From Procambarus clarkii (lineage: Eukaryota; Arthropoda; Malacostraca; Decapoda; Cambaridae): 64,000 nt of DNA. The stretch spans positions 43,602,735 through 43,666,734 of the forward strand of contig NC_091154.1 in the NCBI RefSeq assembly GCF_040958095.1. Direction: 5' to 3'. The notes under the pieces are model-generated. The model saw nothing but the letters and a program-made list of their open reading frames with translations. It did not search any database and had not been told where the DNA came from. Shown one piece after another: positions 53,029 through 62,355 of the stretch (position 1 is its first letter; every line of letters begins with the position of its first letter). A program made the translations under genes and the position numbers.

Positions 53029-54328
53029 TCTCGCCCTCTAAGGTACTCGGTCTCGCCCTCTTACTTCCGCATTCTTCTATCCCATTCTACGTTGTCGCCT
53101 CTCGCTTTTGGGCCTATGTCCTTTCTCAGACCGGGTTGTGTGCCGTCCAGCGCGCCTCGGCGACGTTATCTTCTCTTCGGCCCTCTGTCATTTCCGCCCC
53201 CCCCCCCCCTAGCCGTGCGGGCTCGCCTGTGGGAATTTGTTATCTTTTGTTATTGTTGGACTCGCAATTTGATTTGTATTTATTACGGCAAAATTTTTCC
53301 CGCAATTTACACTTTGCTTAAATTTCACGTTCAATTTGTTATATTAAGGGACTTTCAATTAGGATTTGTATTAATCTATTGCTTTGCCTCTGTGCCTTTA
53401 AGTTAATTTCAGCTAGGGTACGCTAGTTGCAGTGCATTCGGGTGGGGCCCCCCCCCCCCCCACATTTTTTCCTCCGGTTATTTCGTCCTATTACACTCGT
53501 TTTCCCTCATTATATATTCTAAATATTGTGCATTATATTTGACCACCCATTCTTCATCGTATCGACAGTACATTAAGTTACATTTGGATGCTACCGAGAA
53601 GTTTAGCATGGCCTCGCGCACGGTGTCATGCAAAAACTGGCCATTCGGCCTTCCTTTCGGCAAGCTCAAGCCAGTCAGTTAGCACGATGTCGGCCAGCTT
53701 GTTGTTGGCCAGCAGCAGCCAGCATGCTGTTGGCCATACGGTCGCTAACGTTCTTTGGCCATCCGGCCTTCTGGGCTAATTTACTCTTCTTGTTCCTTCG
53801 CCATTGTTGTTTCCTACTACGTAATAGTATTCTATTTAATTTAACCTCATCTATCATTAGGTTAGGGGCCCTTACCTCCAACCGCTATTCCTTCCCCTAC
53901 GCTCTGCCCGCTTGCCGCACAACGCCGGCTTCTTCTGTTCCCCTTTTTTCGCAGCCACGACAAGCCGGAAACCCCCCCCCCCTCCTCACCCTACTGCGGC
54001 GAGGAAGAGAATGCGAGCCGGATATTCCTCTTATCACCTTTACAACGCACGCAGCGGTGCCGGGATGCAGCCGCCCAGGGCCTACGTTAATACTATTATC
54101 TTCCCTTATTTGCTGGGCTATATGGTAGTATTAATATTATTCCGTATCGTTACTGCCATTCCAGTATTATTTTATTAAAAATATAAATTGTTATTATGGT
54201 TTAGCGTTGCTTTCTTAATTTCTTCCATTCTGCGGCACTTGCCGTCATCGGTTATTTACGATATTACATTGTATTCTTCATTGTACGATTATTTACGACA
54301 TTGTATTCTTATTATTATCCTTATTACA
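53029..54328. other. Non-coding part of the 9.2-kb unit with homopolymer C runs
   Basis: C-runs of ten or more occur near 53197, 53445 and 53967. The stretch 53690-53750 repeats TTGGCCAGCAGCAGCC-like words with TGTTGGCCA. ORFs here have biased composition and no domain. Confidence 0.55.
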
Positions 54329-54532
54329 GTTACTGGATGACAGTTCCCTGCCGTCGATTTCACTTTCCTCCTGTTCTAAAAGATGTAGCCGAAGTTCACG
54401 GCGTACTAGCTGCGGCTCGCAGACGCTCATTGACAACACAAGACTACACTCAGCGGCCACTTAAGGCAGACTCCTTGGCTTCTATCCAGCCCTATTACCC
54501 GTCTGGAGGCAGAGATGGGATGGAGACCAAGG
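54329..54532 (+). other. Exon-like open stretch
   Basis: TTATTACAG precedes and CAAGG|GTAATG follows, fitting splice acceptor and donor. The frame between reads WMTVPCRRFHFPPVLKDVAE and LAAARRRSLTTQDYTQRPLK without stops. I recognise no domain. It may be an exon of the gene starting at 47046, or the N-terminal part of the recombinase. Confidence 0.35.
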
Positions 54533-55019
54533 GTAATGTTCCCCGCTCACATTCTACATCCGCTTAGGACACAAGCATGTTATAGATTTGGCTTTAAGAA
54601 TTGGTTCTTATTCCATTTTATTGTTTATGTATATATTGCTTAGTTGTATATACCCGTTCTTGGTATATGTATTGTTTATATTCCAGATTTATAGTGTTTC
54701 GTATTACCCTGTTATAGTTGCTTTGTGCTTCCTTGCTGTTCTCCTACTGGCTTTCTCCCACCTTTGCTCTTAGCAAAGGTACTTTCCCCTTCCGTTTGCT
54801 GGAAGATTCTTAGAATTGTTAGCCCCCTTCATTGCTACAGTATAATTATTCGGAAAACTCTTTATTCATCCAGGATTGTTAATTAAGGAATCTCTTAATT
54901 CCTGCTGCCGGGCTCCCTCCCCCCGTTTTTCGTCTCCGTATTGATTCAGCTAGGGTTTCCCTCTCGTCTGTGCTCTTGCCTGTCACGATAACACTGCATG
55001 CCGCTTCTGCCCACCCTTA
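54533..55019. other. Unassigned stretch
   Basis: No gene seen; AT- and CT-rich. Confidence 0.5.
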
Positions 55020-55347
55020 CTGCCTTATATCTTTCAGCCCGGGGGAAGTGATCTACGCGACAAAAAATCGACGCACGCTCCGACTGGACCAGGTATCGCT
55101 TACATGGTCAGGAATCAACACACTTCGGATCCTACAAGCACAGATCCTACAAGCGCTCCTGTCACCAGGCGAGATTTCTCCAGGATCCTACGCGCTGCCC
55201 TCTCGGCGCTAGGCTTGCCTCCAGATGACTACGCCCCGCACCCAGCTGTCTCGGGACGGGCTCGCCACATCAGAAATAATTGGAAGATGGAAGAGTAGTG
55301 CTCTCACATCCTACGTCAGACGGGACGTTGTTGCTCTGCCACTTTGA
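55020..55347 (+). pseudogene. Tyrosine recombinase C-terminal domain, remnant
   Basis: The first frame reads FQPGGSDLRDKKSTHAPTGP, then PVTRRDFSRILRAALSALGL and PPDDYAPH, the run-up to the H-x-x-R box. About 20 bases are missing at 55240, removing the catalytic arginine segment. The next frame reads LSRDGLATSEIIGRWKSS and ALTSYVRRDVV, which matches the GRW...Y ending with the catalytic tyrosine context. Such recombinases occur in DIRS/Ngaro retroelements and Cryptons. The N-terminal half is not recognised. The reading is inactive because of the deletion and frameshift. Confidence 0.65.
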
Positions 55348-56043
55348 GTGCCTCACGTGGCCAGCTGGCACTCGCCCTTCGGGGGGGGGGGGGGGGTTCG
55401 GCCGCTGGCCTGCGGTGGGGGTGCAGCGCCGGTCCCCAAGTGTCCCGCTGTCCGCAGCTAATACTTTGCCCAGTCTAGGTGCTAGTAAGCCCTACTTGTA
55501 GTCACACCCCCTTCTCCTTATTCATTAGGTCTTTTACGGCCTCTTGGCCGGGTACATTACGTGTTATGTGGTCTCTCACTTATTAGTTATTCTTTGTGTC
55601 CTGCCTGTTATATCCTAGTGTTATATAATTACTACACATTTGCACTCGGCCTTAATTCTAGTACCAGTTAACCTTTAGGTTTCTGCAGAATTAGTTTCCA
55701 TGTCACTATAGGCTAAGGTCTCATACTTACTACGGGTGTACCTTTTAAGTTAAATCTAGTCCGAGGACTTGGAATTGTTACTGTTAATTCTTACTTTATA
55801 TATTTACTTTATATATTTTAATATAAACTTTATATATTTACTTACTTTATATATTTGAAACTTTATATATTTACATGTTCAATATTAAGTTTAATATAAT
55901 ATAAACTTTGTTTATATGTCTATAATATAAACCGTGTTTAATATAAACTTTATATATTCACTTACTTTATATATTTGAAACTTTATATATTTACATGTTC
56001 TGCAGAATTTAATCTTCAATAAATTTAAAGCCCCATACTGCCA
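55348..56043. other. Right end of the unit, AT-rich with a direct repeat
   Basis: A G-run lies at 55381-55395. A ~56-bp segment (ACTTTATATATTTACTTACT through TTACATGTTC) occurs at about 55824-55879 and again at about 55945-56000. No gene is seen. Confidence 0.6.
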
Positions 56044-56068
56044 GTATCTTTCTCCCCCTGATCAGAAA
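56044..56068 (-). repeat. Right near-terminal inverted repeat of the 9.2-kb unit
   Basis: The complement of GTATCTTTCTCCCCCTGATC plus AGAAA pairs with 46883-46905. It lies directly at the SINE boundary. Confidence 0.6.
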
Positions 56069-56182
56069 AAACCGATTCTTCGCGGCAGGGGATCGTATTC
56101 CAGGGACCTGCCCGAAACGCTACGCGTACTAGTGGCTGTACAAGAATGTAACAACTCTTGTATATATCTCAAAAAAAAAAAA
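56067..56182 (+). mobile_element. SINE 3' half with A-run
   Basis: The sequence CGATTCTTCGCGGCAGGGGA through CCTGCCCGAAACGCTACGCG and CTTGTATATATCTC with 13 A matches 16948-17066 of the complete SINE. It continues the half at 46733-46852. Confidence 0.85.
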
Positions 56183-56862
56183 ATGCAGACTTTGTTATGC
56201 AAGCCCCTTGGGAATCTCTTCCAGCAGACTTTAATGTTATGGTTATTGAAGGAAAAAAGAACCAGACAAATCCTCATCTGCTATGTAACATTGCACAGAT
56301 GCATATAGGAGCAAACATGGCATCCGACAGCTTTACTTACTTCAGATATGGATCAGTAGACCAGCAGGGACAAGAAACCGGAGCTGCAGTTAAAGCAGGA
56401 AACTTTGTAAATAGTTGGAGGCTCTCAAATGTGTGTTCAACTTTACAAACAGAGATGCTAGCCATTCAAATGGCTTTGGAACATGCTCTTGCTGAACACC
56501 GACAACATGTTATCATACATACAGATTCGAGAACCGCCATTGAAACATTGCAACAAGAACACATATGTGATAACATACGTCTGATCACAAATGTCATATA
56601 ATTACTGCAAACACTCAAACGACAAGGCCGACGGATACTTATCAACTGGGTGCCAAGTCATGTGGGAATAATAGGAAATGACATTGCAGACGAAGCTGCA
56701 AAACTTGCAACTAAGAGAAGAAATGTAGACATTTACATACCACAGAGTTTATCACAGATTAAGAAAGTAATTAGAAACAGAGCAATGAAAAAGATGTACA
56801 TTGACCACAACACAGCAATTGCAACATCAGGATCTGCAGGTTGGTACAAGAATTCAACCAAC
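56183..56862 (+). pseudogene. LINE-E RNase H domain
   Basis: The frame shows LQTEMLAIQMALEHAL, IIHTDSRTAIETLQQ and WVPSHVGIIGNDIADEAAKL, i.e. the E, D and H-N-D set of a LINE-type RNase H. The first aspartate region is replaced by DSFTYFRYGSVDQQGQETGA. An in-frame TAA lies at 56599. RNase H removes RNA from the cDNA hybrid. It is cut at 56862 by LINE-B copy 4 and continues at 60758. Confidence 0.82.
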
Positions 56863-56887
56863 TTCCATATTACATTATCATAGCAAT

Positions 56888-57739
56888 ATGGAAGTTGTAG
56901 TGAAGGACCTGGTGACTCTAGTGGGAGCCCTGAGGACAGAGTTGGACTCTCTGCGGGAGGAGGTGCGTCAGCTTAAAAAACAACGAGAAGTAACGAAGGA
57001 GGAGACCAGCAGTAAAGGGACCTCGTCTTGGAGAGTTGCGAAAGACAGGGGCCTTAAGAAGACTTTGATAAAGCCGCCTTCAAACGCCATAGCAACTTCA
57101 AATTCATTTGACGTTTTGGAGGACGAGTGCTGTGGAGAGACTGTGGATCGCGCAAAAGGGAAAGCAACGAAGAGAAAGGAAGCGCAGGCCCCTCAGAAAG
57201 TAAAGGAAGTACCTAAGCAAACATTAGTTGTGGGAGATTCCCAGATAAGGTATTTGGATAGAACGTTTTGTGCTAGAGATAGGGGGAACAGGTTAAGGGT
57301 TTGCTATCCCGGAGCTGGCATTGGTGATATTATAAACAACATGAATGATATTATGGCTGGTAATGGGAACAATCCCATTATTTGCATTAGCGTGGGAGGA
57401 AATGATGTTGGTCGAATCAGGAGTGAGGAACTGATTCAGAGGTATAAAACAGCCATAGAGTTAGTTAGGAGCAAGGGAGGAATCCCGATCATATGTGGCA
57501 TTCTTCCAAGAAAGGGAGTGGGAAATGAATGGATATCGAGGGCACTTGGTGTCAATTGCCGGCTGGAAAGATATTGCAAATCAAATGCAATATCTTTCAT
57601 AGACAACTGGGAACACTTCTATGGAAGAAATGAAATGTATGCTCGTGATGGGGTGCATCTATCGAGAGCTGGGGTTGTTGCTGTTGCGAACTCGCTAGAA
57701 GAAGTGGTTAGAGGTGTTTGTTTGGGTTTAAACTGTTAG
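56888..57739 (+). CDS. LINE-B ORF1: coiled coil plus SGNH esterase-like domain, intact
   Basis: The start at 56888 (MEVVVKDLVTLV) is chosen because copy 2 has its ATG at the same place; the open frame reaching back to 56801 enters LINE-E sequence. The protein has 283 residues: an N-terminal coiled coil (about 5-40, ALRTELDSLREEVRQLKKQR), a basic/serine-rich linker (40-110), and an SGNH domain with LVVGDSQIRYL (S118), ISVGGNDVG (N172) and ARDGVHLSRAG (D254, H257). CR1-type ORF1 proteins with esterase domains are known. It presumably binds element RNA; the role of the esterase is unknown. It overlaps ORF2 by 22 bases. Confidence 0.92.
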   Translation: MEVVVKDLVTLVGALRTELDSLREEVRQLKKQREVTKEETSSKGTSSWRVAKDRGLKKTLIKPPSNAIATSNSFDVLEDECCGETVDRAKGKATKRKEAQAPQKVKEVPKQTLVVGDSQIRYLDRTFCARDRGNRLRVCYPGAGIGDIINNMNDIMAGNGNNPIICISVGGNDVGRIRSEELIQRYKTAIELVRSKGGIPIICGILPRKGVGNEWISRALGVNCRLERYCKSNAISFIDNWEHFYGRNEMYARDGVHLSRAGVVAVANSLEEVVRGVCLGLNC

Positions 57740-60687
57740 TAGATAGAGGTATGGGAATTGATTTGGAGGAAGGAGGTAATAAAAGTATGTGTTTGTGGGA
57801 GAAAGGAATTGGCAAAACGATCAGGGAAAGAGAAGGTCCGCAAAATAACAATTCACTTAGGGTATACTACACTAACAGTAGAAGTCTAAGAAATAAAATT
57901 AACGAATTAAATGCTCTTGTCTGCACAGAAAAAATAGATATTATTGCACTTACCGAAACGTGGATGAATGTAGAAAATAGAGAACTATTAGCTGAATATC
58001 AAATATATGGATTTAAACTATTTCACACAGATAGATATATTAGACGAGGAGGTGGAGTAGCCATATATGTTAGGGACAATTTGAAATGTAGTCTCAAAGA
58101 GGGAATCAAAACAGAGCCACACACAGAAACTATTTGGATTGAATTAAACGAAAAAGCTAATAATATTATAATAGGAGTAATATATAGGCCACCAAATTTA
58201 GACAGAATGGAAGCAAAGCATCTATGGGATGAAATATCTAGAGCATCTAGATCTAACAGTATTTATGTCATGGGTGACTTTAATTTTAGCGGAATAAACT
58301 GGTTGAACAAAACAGGGAATAGTGAAGCAAAAGATTTTCTAGAATTAATTGACGATTGCTTTCTTACGCAACACATTAAGGAACCAACACGGGAAAATAA
58401 TATTTTAGATTTAGTGTTAACTAACAGGGAAACGCAAATTAATGACATCGAAATAGGAAGTGAGCTAGGGAGCAGTGATCACAAAGAAATCAGATTTAGC
58501 ATAGAATGGAATAGACCAGTAGGAGAAAATTCTGTTAAAGTGCCAGATTTTCGAAAAGCTGATTTTAATAGCCTAAGAAATTTTTTGGGTCAAATTGATT
58601 GGAAAGTCTTGGGTATGGGGTGTGGGCCGGTCTTGGAGCGAGACATGAACCCAGCGATAGGTGACTTAAATGGGGATTTCGATGTGGATTCAATATATAA
58701 CTTATTTAAGAATATTCTAAACAAAGCACAGGAACGTAGTATACCATACAAATTGAATAGATCGTATACTAATGACCCAAAGTGGATAACAAAGAATTTG
58801 AAGAACCTTATAGGTAAAAAGAGAGCTTGGTACAAAAGGATTAAAAATGGGGAGGTCACTTTAGAACAGGAATTCGTACAACTGGTTAGAAATGTTAAAA
58901 AAGAGATAAGGAAAGCAAAAAGAAACTATGAAGTTCGCATAGCAGGGCAAGCAAAGACAAATCCTAAAGGGTTTTTTCAGTTATATCGTACTAAGACTAG
59001 GGAAAGGATAGGTCCATTAAAAACTGAGACAGGTCAAATAACAGATAGTGATGAAGAGATGAGTAGTATTTTTAATAAATATTTTGTATCTGTATTTACT
59101 AAAGAGGAACTTAACAATATGCCTTCAGCCGAACAAGTCTATGTGGGTGGGGACGAGGACAGGTTGACGAGTTTAGCAGTTACCAGGGAGGATGTTCTTA
59201 AACAAATAGTAAAACTCAAACCAAACAAATCCCCAGGGCCGGATGAAGTGTTTGCTAGGGTGCTTAAAGAATGCAAAGAGGAGCTTTGTGACCCACTGTC
59301 AACCATATTTAATAAATCAATAGAGTCAGGCAGAGTGCCAGAGTTTTGGAAAGTTGCTAATGTGATACCAGTTTTTAAGAAAGGAGATAGATCACTTGCG
59401 TCTAACTATCGACCAATTAGCCTAACGTCTATTGTGGGAAAGTTACTCGAATCTATAATAGCAAATAAAATTCGTCTTCATCTTGAAAAACATAAATTAA
59501 TAATTGAGTCGCAACATGGTTTTATAAATGGCCGTTCATGTTTAACAAATTTGTTATCTTTTTATTCTAGCATTGTTGAGGCAGTTGATAGTGGTAAGGA
59601 TTGCGATGTTGTATACCTTGACTTTAGCAAAGCTTTTGATACAGTGCCACATGAAAGACTGATTAAAAAAATAGAGTCTCATGGTATTGGGGGTGCTATA
59701 TTAAGCTGGATTAGGGCATGGCTATACCAAAGGAAACAGAGAGTTAGTATAAATGGAATCAAGTCAGAGTGGGAAAATGTTGTAAGTGGAGTGCCTCAAG
59801 GCTCTGTCCTGGGACCTCTGTTGTTTATAATATATATAAATGATTTAGATTCAGGTTTGAGTAGCAACATTTGCAAATTTGCCGATGATACGAAAATCGG
59901 TAGGGAAATTAATTCGGAGGAGGACTCACTATCACTTCAAGTTGATCTAGATAGGGTTTTGAAATGGTCAAAGGATTGGCAGATGCAGTTTAATGCTGAT
60001 AAATGTAAAGTTCTGAGGTTAGGTAATGATGATAGAGTTACAAGATACGAGCTAGATGGTGTTGTGATTGCGAAGTCGGATTGCGAAAGGGATCTGGGAG
60101 TTATGATTAGTAAGAATTTAAAACAAAAGGATCAATGCATAAATGTTCGTAATAAGGCAAATCGGACACTTGGATTTATTAATCGCAGCGTTAGTAACAA
60201 GACACCTGGTGTGGTTCTCAAGCTATATCTTGCTCTAGTTAGGCCCCATTTAGATTATGCAGTTCAGTTTTGGTCGCCATATTATAGAATGGATATAAAT
60301 TCACTTGAACGTGTCCAGCGTAGGATGACTAAGTTAATTCCCCAAATTAGAAATCTTTCATATGAAGAAAGATTAACAAAGCTTAAGTTGCATTCACTGG
60401 AAAGGCGAAGAGTTAGGGGCGACATGATAGAGGTTTACAAGTGGGTGAATGGACATAACAAGGGGGATATTAATAGGGTATTAAAAGTATCAACACAGGA
60501 CAGAACACGAAACAATGGGTATAAATTGGATAAGTTTAGATTTAGGAAAGACTTGGGTAAATACTGGTTCAGTAACAGGGTTGTAGATTTGTGGAACCAA
60601 TTGCCGCGTAACGTGGTGGAGGTGGGGTCCCTCGATTGTTTCAAGCGCGGGTTGGACAAGTATATGAGTGGGATTGGGTGGTTATAG
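57718..60687 (+). CDS. LINE-B ORF2: endonuclease and reverse transcriptase, intact
   Basis: There are 989 open codons. The APE-type endonuclease (about 45-270) shows VYYTNSRSLRNK, ALTETWMNVENRE, GVIYRPPNLDR, MGDFNFSGINW and GSSDHKEIRF. The RT (about 470-780) shows KPNKSPGPDEV, NYRPISLTSIVGKLLESI, VVYLDFSKAFDTVPH, GVPQGSVLGPLLFIIYINDL and CKFADDTKI. The C-terminal LDYAVQFWSPYY and RRMTKLIPQI segments follow, ending YMSGIGWL. The 22-base overlap with ORF1 suggests coupled or reinitiated translation; the MGIDLEEGG methionine is an alternative start. All catalytic residues are present, so this copy could be competent. Confidence 0.93.
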   Translation: MFGFKLLVDRGMGIDLEEGGNKSMCLWEKGIGKTIREREGPQNNNSLRVYYTNSRSLRNKINELNALVCTEKIDIIALTETWMNVENRELLAEYQIYGFKLFHTDRYIRRGGGVAIYVRDNLKCSLKEGIKTEPHTETIWIELNEKANNIIIGVIYRPPNLDRMEAKHLWDEISRASRSNSIYVMGDFNFSGINWLNKTGNSEAKDFLELIDDCFLTQHIKEPTRENNILDLVLTNRETQINDIEIGSELGSSDHKEIRFSIEWNRPVGENSVKVPDFRKADFNSLRNFLGQIDWKVLGMGCGPVLERDMNPAIGDLNGDFDVDSIYNLFKNILNKAQERSIPYKLNRSYTNDPKWITKNLKNLIGKKRAWYKRIKNGEVTLEQEFVQLVRNVKKEIRKAKRNYEVRIAGQAKTNPKGFFQLYRTKTRERIGPLKTETGQITDSDEEMSSIFNKYFVSVFTKEELNNMPSAEQVYVGGDEDRLTSLAVTREDVLKQIVKLKPNKSPGPDEVFARVLKECKEELCDPLSTIFNKSIESGRVPEFWKVANVIPVFKKGDRSLASNYRPISLTSIVGKLLESIIANKIRLHLEKHKLIIESQHGFINGRSCLTNLLSFYSSIVEAVDSGKDCDVVYLDFSKAFDTVPHERLIKKIESHGIGGAILSWIRAWLYQRKQRVSINGIKSEWENVVSGVPQGSVLGPLLFIIYINDLDSGLSSNICKFADDTKIGREINSEEDSLSLQVDLDRVLKWSKDWQMQFNADKCKVLRLGNDDRVTRYELDGVVIAKSDCERDLGVMISKNLKQKDQCINVRNKANRTLGFINRSVSNKTPGVVLKLYLALVRPHLDYAVQFWSPYYRMDINSLERVQRRMTKLIPQIRNLSYEERLTKLKLHSLERRRVRGDMIEVYKWVNGHNKGDINRVLKVSTQDRTRNNGYKLDKFRFRKDLGKYWFSNRVVDLWNQLPRNVVEVGSLDCFKRGLDKYMSGIGWL

Positions 60688-60757
60688 AATAGGACGAGCT
60701 GCCTCGTATGGGCCAATAGGCCTTCTGCAGTTACCTTTGTTCTTATGTTCTTATGTT

Positions 60758-60984
60758 AACTACGAACCACTTATAGTTTGATGAAAGGGAACAGTAAAGC
60801 AACAGAAGTACACTTACATCGCATCAGGCTTGGATACCCATGTGCATGAGAAATAGGCTTACAGGTTCCGGAAGATGAGTGGAAATGTGGAGAATTTCAT
60901 TGTGGAGAAATGCCCAACAGACCACTGGAACATTATCTAACACAGTGCACAGTTACAAACCCTTTAAGATTTTACAAACCCTTT
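60758..60984 (+). pseudogene. LINE-E C-terminal fragment after LINE-B copy 4
   Basis: The reading EVHLHRIRLGYPCA (then a stop), CGEFHCGEMPNRPLEHYLTQ resembles the zinc-finger-like end that follows RNase H in this LINE type (compare RLRLGYRCNW ... HYLLEC at 61333). It is frameshifted. Confidence 0.7.
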
Positions 60985-61135
60985 AACCCTTTTGCAAGTA
61001 TTTACCTCCTTAAAATTTTCTTAGATTAAGGACCTGCCCAAAACGCTGCGCGTACTAGTGGCTTTACAAGACTGTAATTTCCATATTATGTATCCTCACA
61101 TTCACAATGTACATTCTTGTATATGCATAAATATA

Positions 61136-61190
<55 letters not shown>

Positions 61191-61195
61191 ATTTC
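60985..61195 (+). mobile_element. LINE-A2 extreme 3' end with (AAAT)n microsatellite
   Basis: GTATTTACCTCCTTAAAATT and CCTGCCCAAAACGCTGCGCG match 15705-15830. It is followed by about 16 AAAT units (61131-61193). Only ~145 bp of the element are present. Confidence 0.8.
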
Positions 61196-61204
61196 AACTT
61201 AGAT

Positions 61205-61640
61205 TCAACAGAGCAGATGATTGATTGATTGATAAAGATTAAGCCACCCAAGAGGTGGCACGGGCATGAATAGCCCGTAAGTGGTACATTTTTTTTTCTC
61301 AGAATTCTGAGGTTGCATTTAACCATCAAGCTGTTATCGCGGGGGAGGATACTGCTTCACAGTTTTTATGAGGGTGTCCAGCTGCTGGACACCTTTGTTG
61401 ACCAGGAGAGTGGCTGTGTTGATGGCTTCAGGGTGGCCACTGCATGATTCAGGAACTCTTAAAGCTCTTCTAAGGTCATTGGTTGCTTCACATTCCAGAA
61501 GATAGTGAAGTAATGGTTTTTCTGTGACAGTTTGGCAGAAGATGCACTCTCTCTGTCCGGGTTCACCAATCTCCCAGTTGCATCTGTAACCTAGACGTAA
61601 TCTATATAGCCTAACTGCTATTTCCCTTAGAAGAAGTTGT
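61205..61640 (-). mobile_element. LINE-E-type 3' end with (ATCA)n tail
   Basis: The minus strand reads a coding end (61333-61631) and an untranslated region with CCACTTACGGGCTATTCATG and CCACCTCTTGGGTGGCTTAA, a self-complementary word, ending in (ATCA)n at 61219-61232. Confidence 0.75.
61333..61631 (-). pseudogene. LINE-E-type ORF2 C-terminus
   Basis: The minus frame, without a methionine, reads LLLREIAVRLYRLRLGYRCN, CIFCQTVTEKPLLHYLLEC and ends at a TAA at 61333-61335 after KQYPPPR. The C-x2-C...H-x4-C pattern is the zinc-binding tail typical of RNase H-bearing LINEs. Upstream sequence is lost at about 61631. Confidence 0.75.
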
Positions 61641-62355
61641 TAAACTTCAACAGAGCAGAACAACAAGAGCAGATTGAACAAAATTGAACAAAAATTGAAT
61701 GGAGAGATTGAACAAAACAACAGAGCAGAAGTTGTTAAACACATATGGCAAAATCTTACTGAAGCGACCATATGAGTCATAAATACTCATACTCCGCCCA
61801 AGTAAAACAGAAACAAGCAATACTTAGTGGGCCAGCCAGAAGCTTAGGGCCCGCGCAGGAATATCCCTACAAAAAAAAACAGCACATACATAGGAATGCA
61901 TCCACTATGGGAGAGCGTTGTCCTTCAAAAATAATAATCGTGTGGCATTTTGTTTAACGAAACAATTGCAATACATTCCTTGATTGGAAAACATGAGGAT
62001 AAGAACAAATTTTCATTTGTTAATGGTAAATGACCAGGTATAAACAAAAATAAGAAATAAGAAAAATTATATGTGGATCCAGAAAAAACATTGGAACGCT
62101 TAGGTGATGAGAGGGTAAGCGACCGCCGCCATTTTAGCTTCATCAGCCGGTGATATCCTGCATGAGTATTAAGGGAAAACCTTGATATAAGCTGCAACTG
62201 TCATAAAGAAACAGCACCACAATTGATCACCAAGTGCTCATCAAGTCTAACCCTAAGAAACAACTCCCAAGGATTGACGTGTCTCCCAACATCACCACTC
62301 GTGCAGACGCCCGTGGGAGGAAACCTTCACGCAAACTGCATCTATCATAAAGAAG
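61641..62355 (+). other. Upstream region of the zinc-finger gene
   Basis: Contains repeated AACAGAGCAGA and GATTGAACAAAA words (61640-61735). GCTGCAACTGTCATAAAGAA (62192-62211) and ACTGCATCTATCATAAAGAA (62335-62354) form a near-direct repeat, the second right before the ATG. No TATA box or upstream coding exon could be identified. Confidence 0.5.

Larger units (their letters stand above)
46853..56066. mobile_element. Uncharacterised ~9.2-kb unit inserted in a SINE
   Basis: Both flanks are halves of one SINE, which in turn lies inside LINE-E, so the whole interval is an insertion. It carries near-terminal inverted repeats (46883-46905 and 56044-56068), a TATA promoter with a short ATG exon near the left end, a GC-rich region, tandem repeats, a later LINE-A1 insertion (51225-53028) and a tyrosine-recombinase remnant near the right end. 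No DDE transposase, RT or capsid gene is visible. The recombinase suggests a Crypton- or DIRS/Ngaro-like origin, but this is inference. A GAAA-type duplication at the SINE break is possible but weak. Confidence 0.6.
56863..60757 (+). mobile_element. LINE-B copy 4 (CR1-type), apparently full length with both ORFs open
   Basis: It starts a few bases before ATG 56888 and ends in CTCGTATGGGCCAATAGGCC and (TTCTTATG)2. LINE-E flanks it on both sides; AAC at 56860-56862 and 60758-60760 may be a short duplication. ORF1 and ORF2 are both uninterrupted. The very short 3' untranslated region and 8-bp tail are CR1 hallmarks. Confidence 0.9.

Noticed and set aside
53478..54178. Several 60-170 codon ORFs
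   Set aside because: Composition is biased by CAG/CCA and CT-rich repeats, frames overlap on both strands, and no domain is seen.
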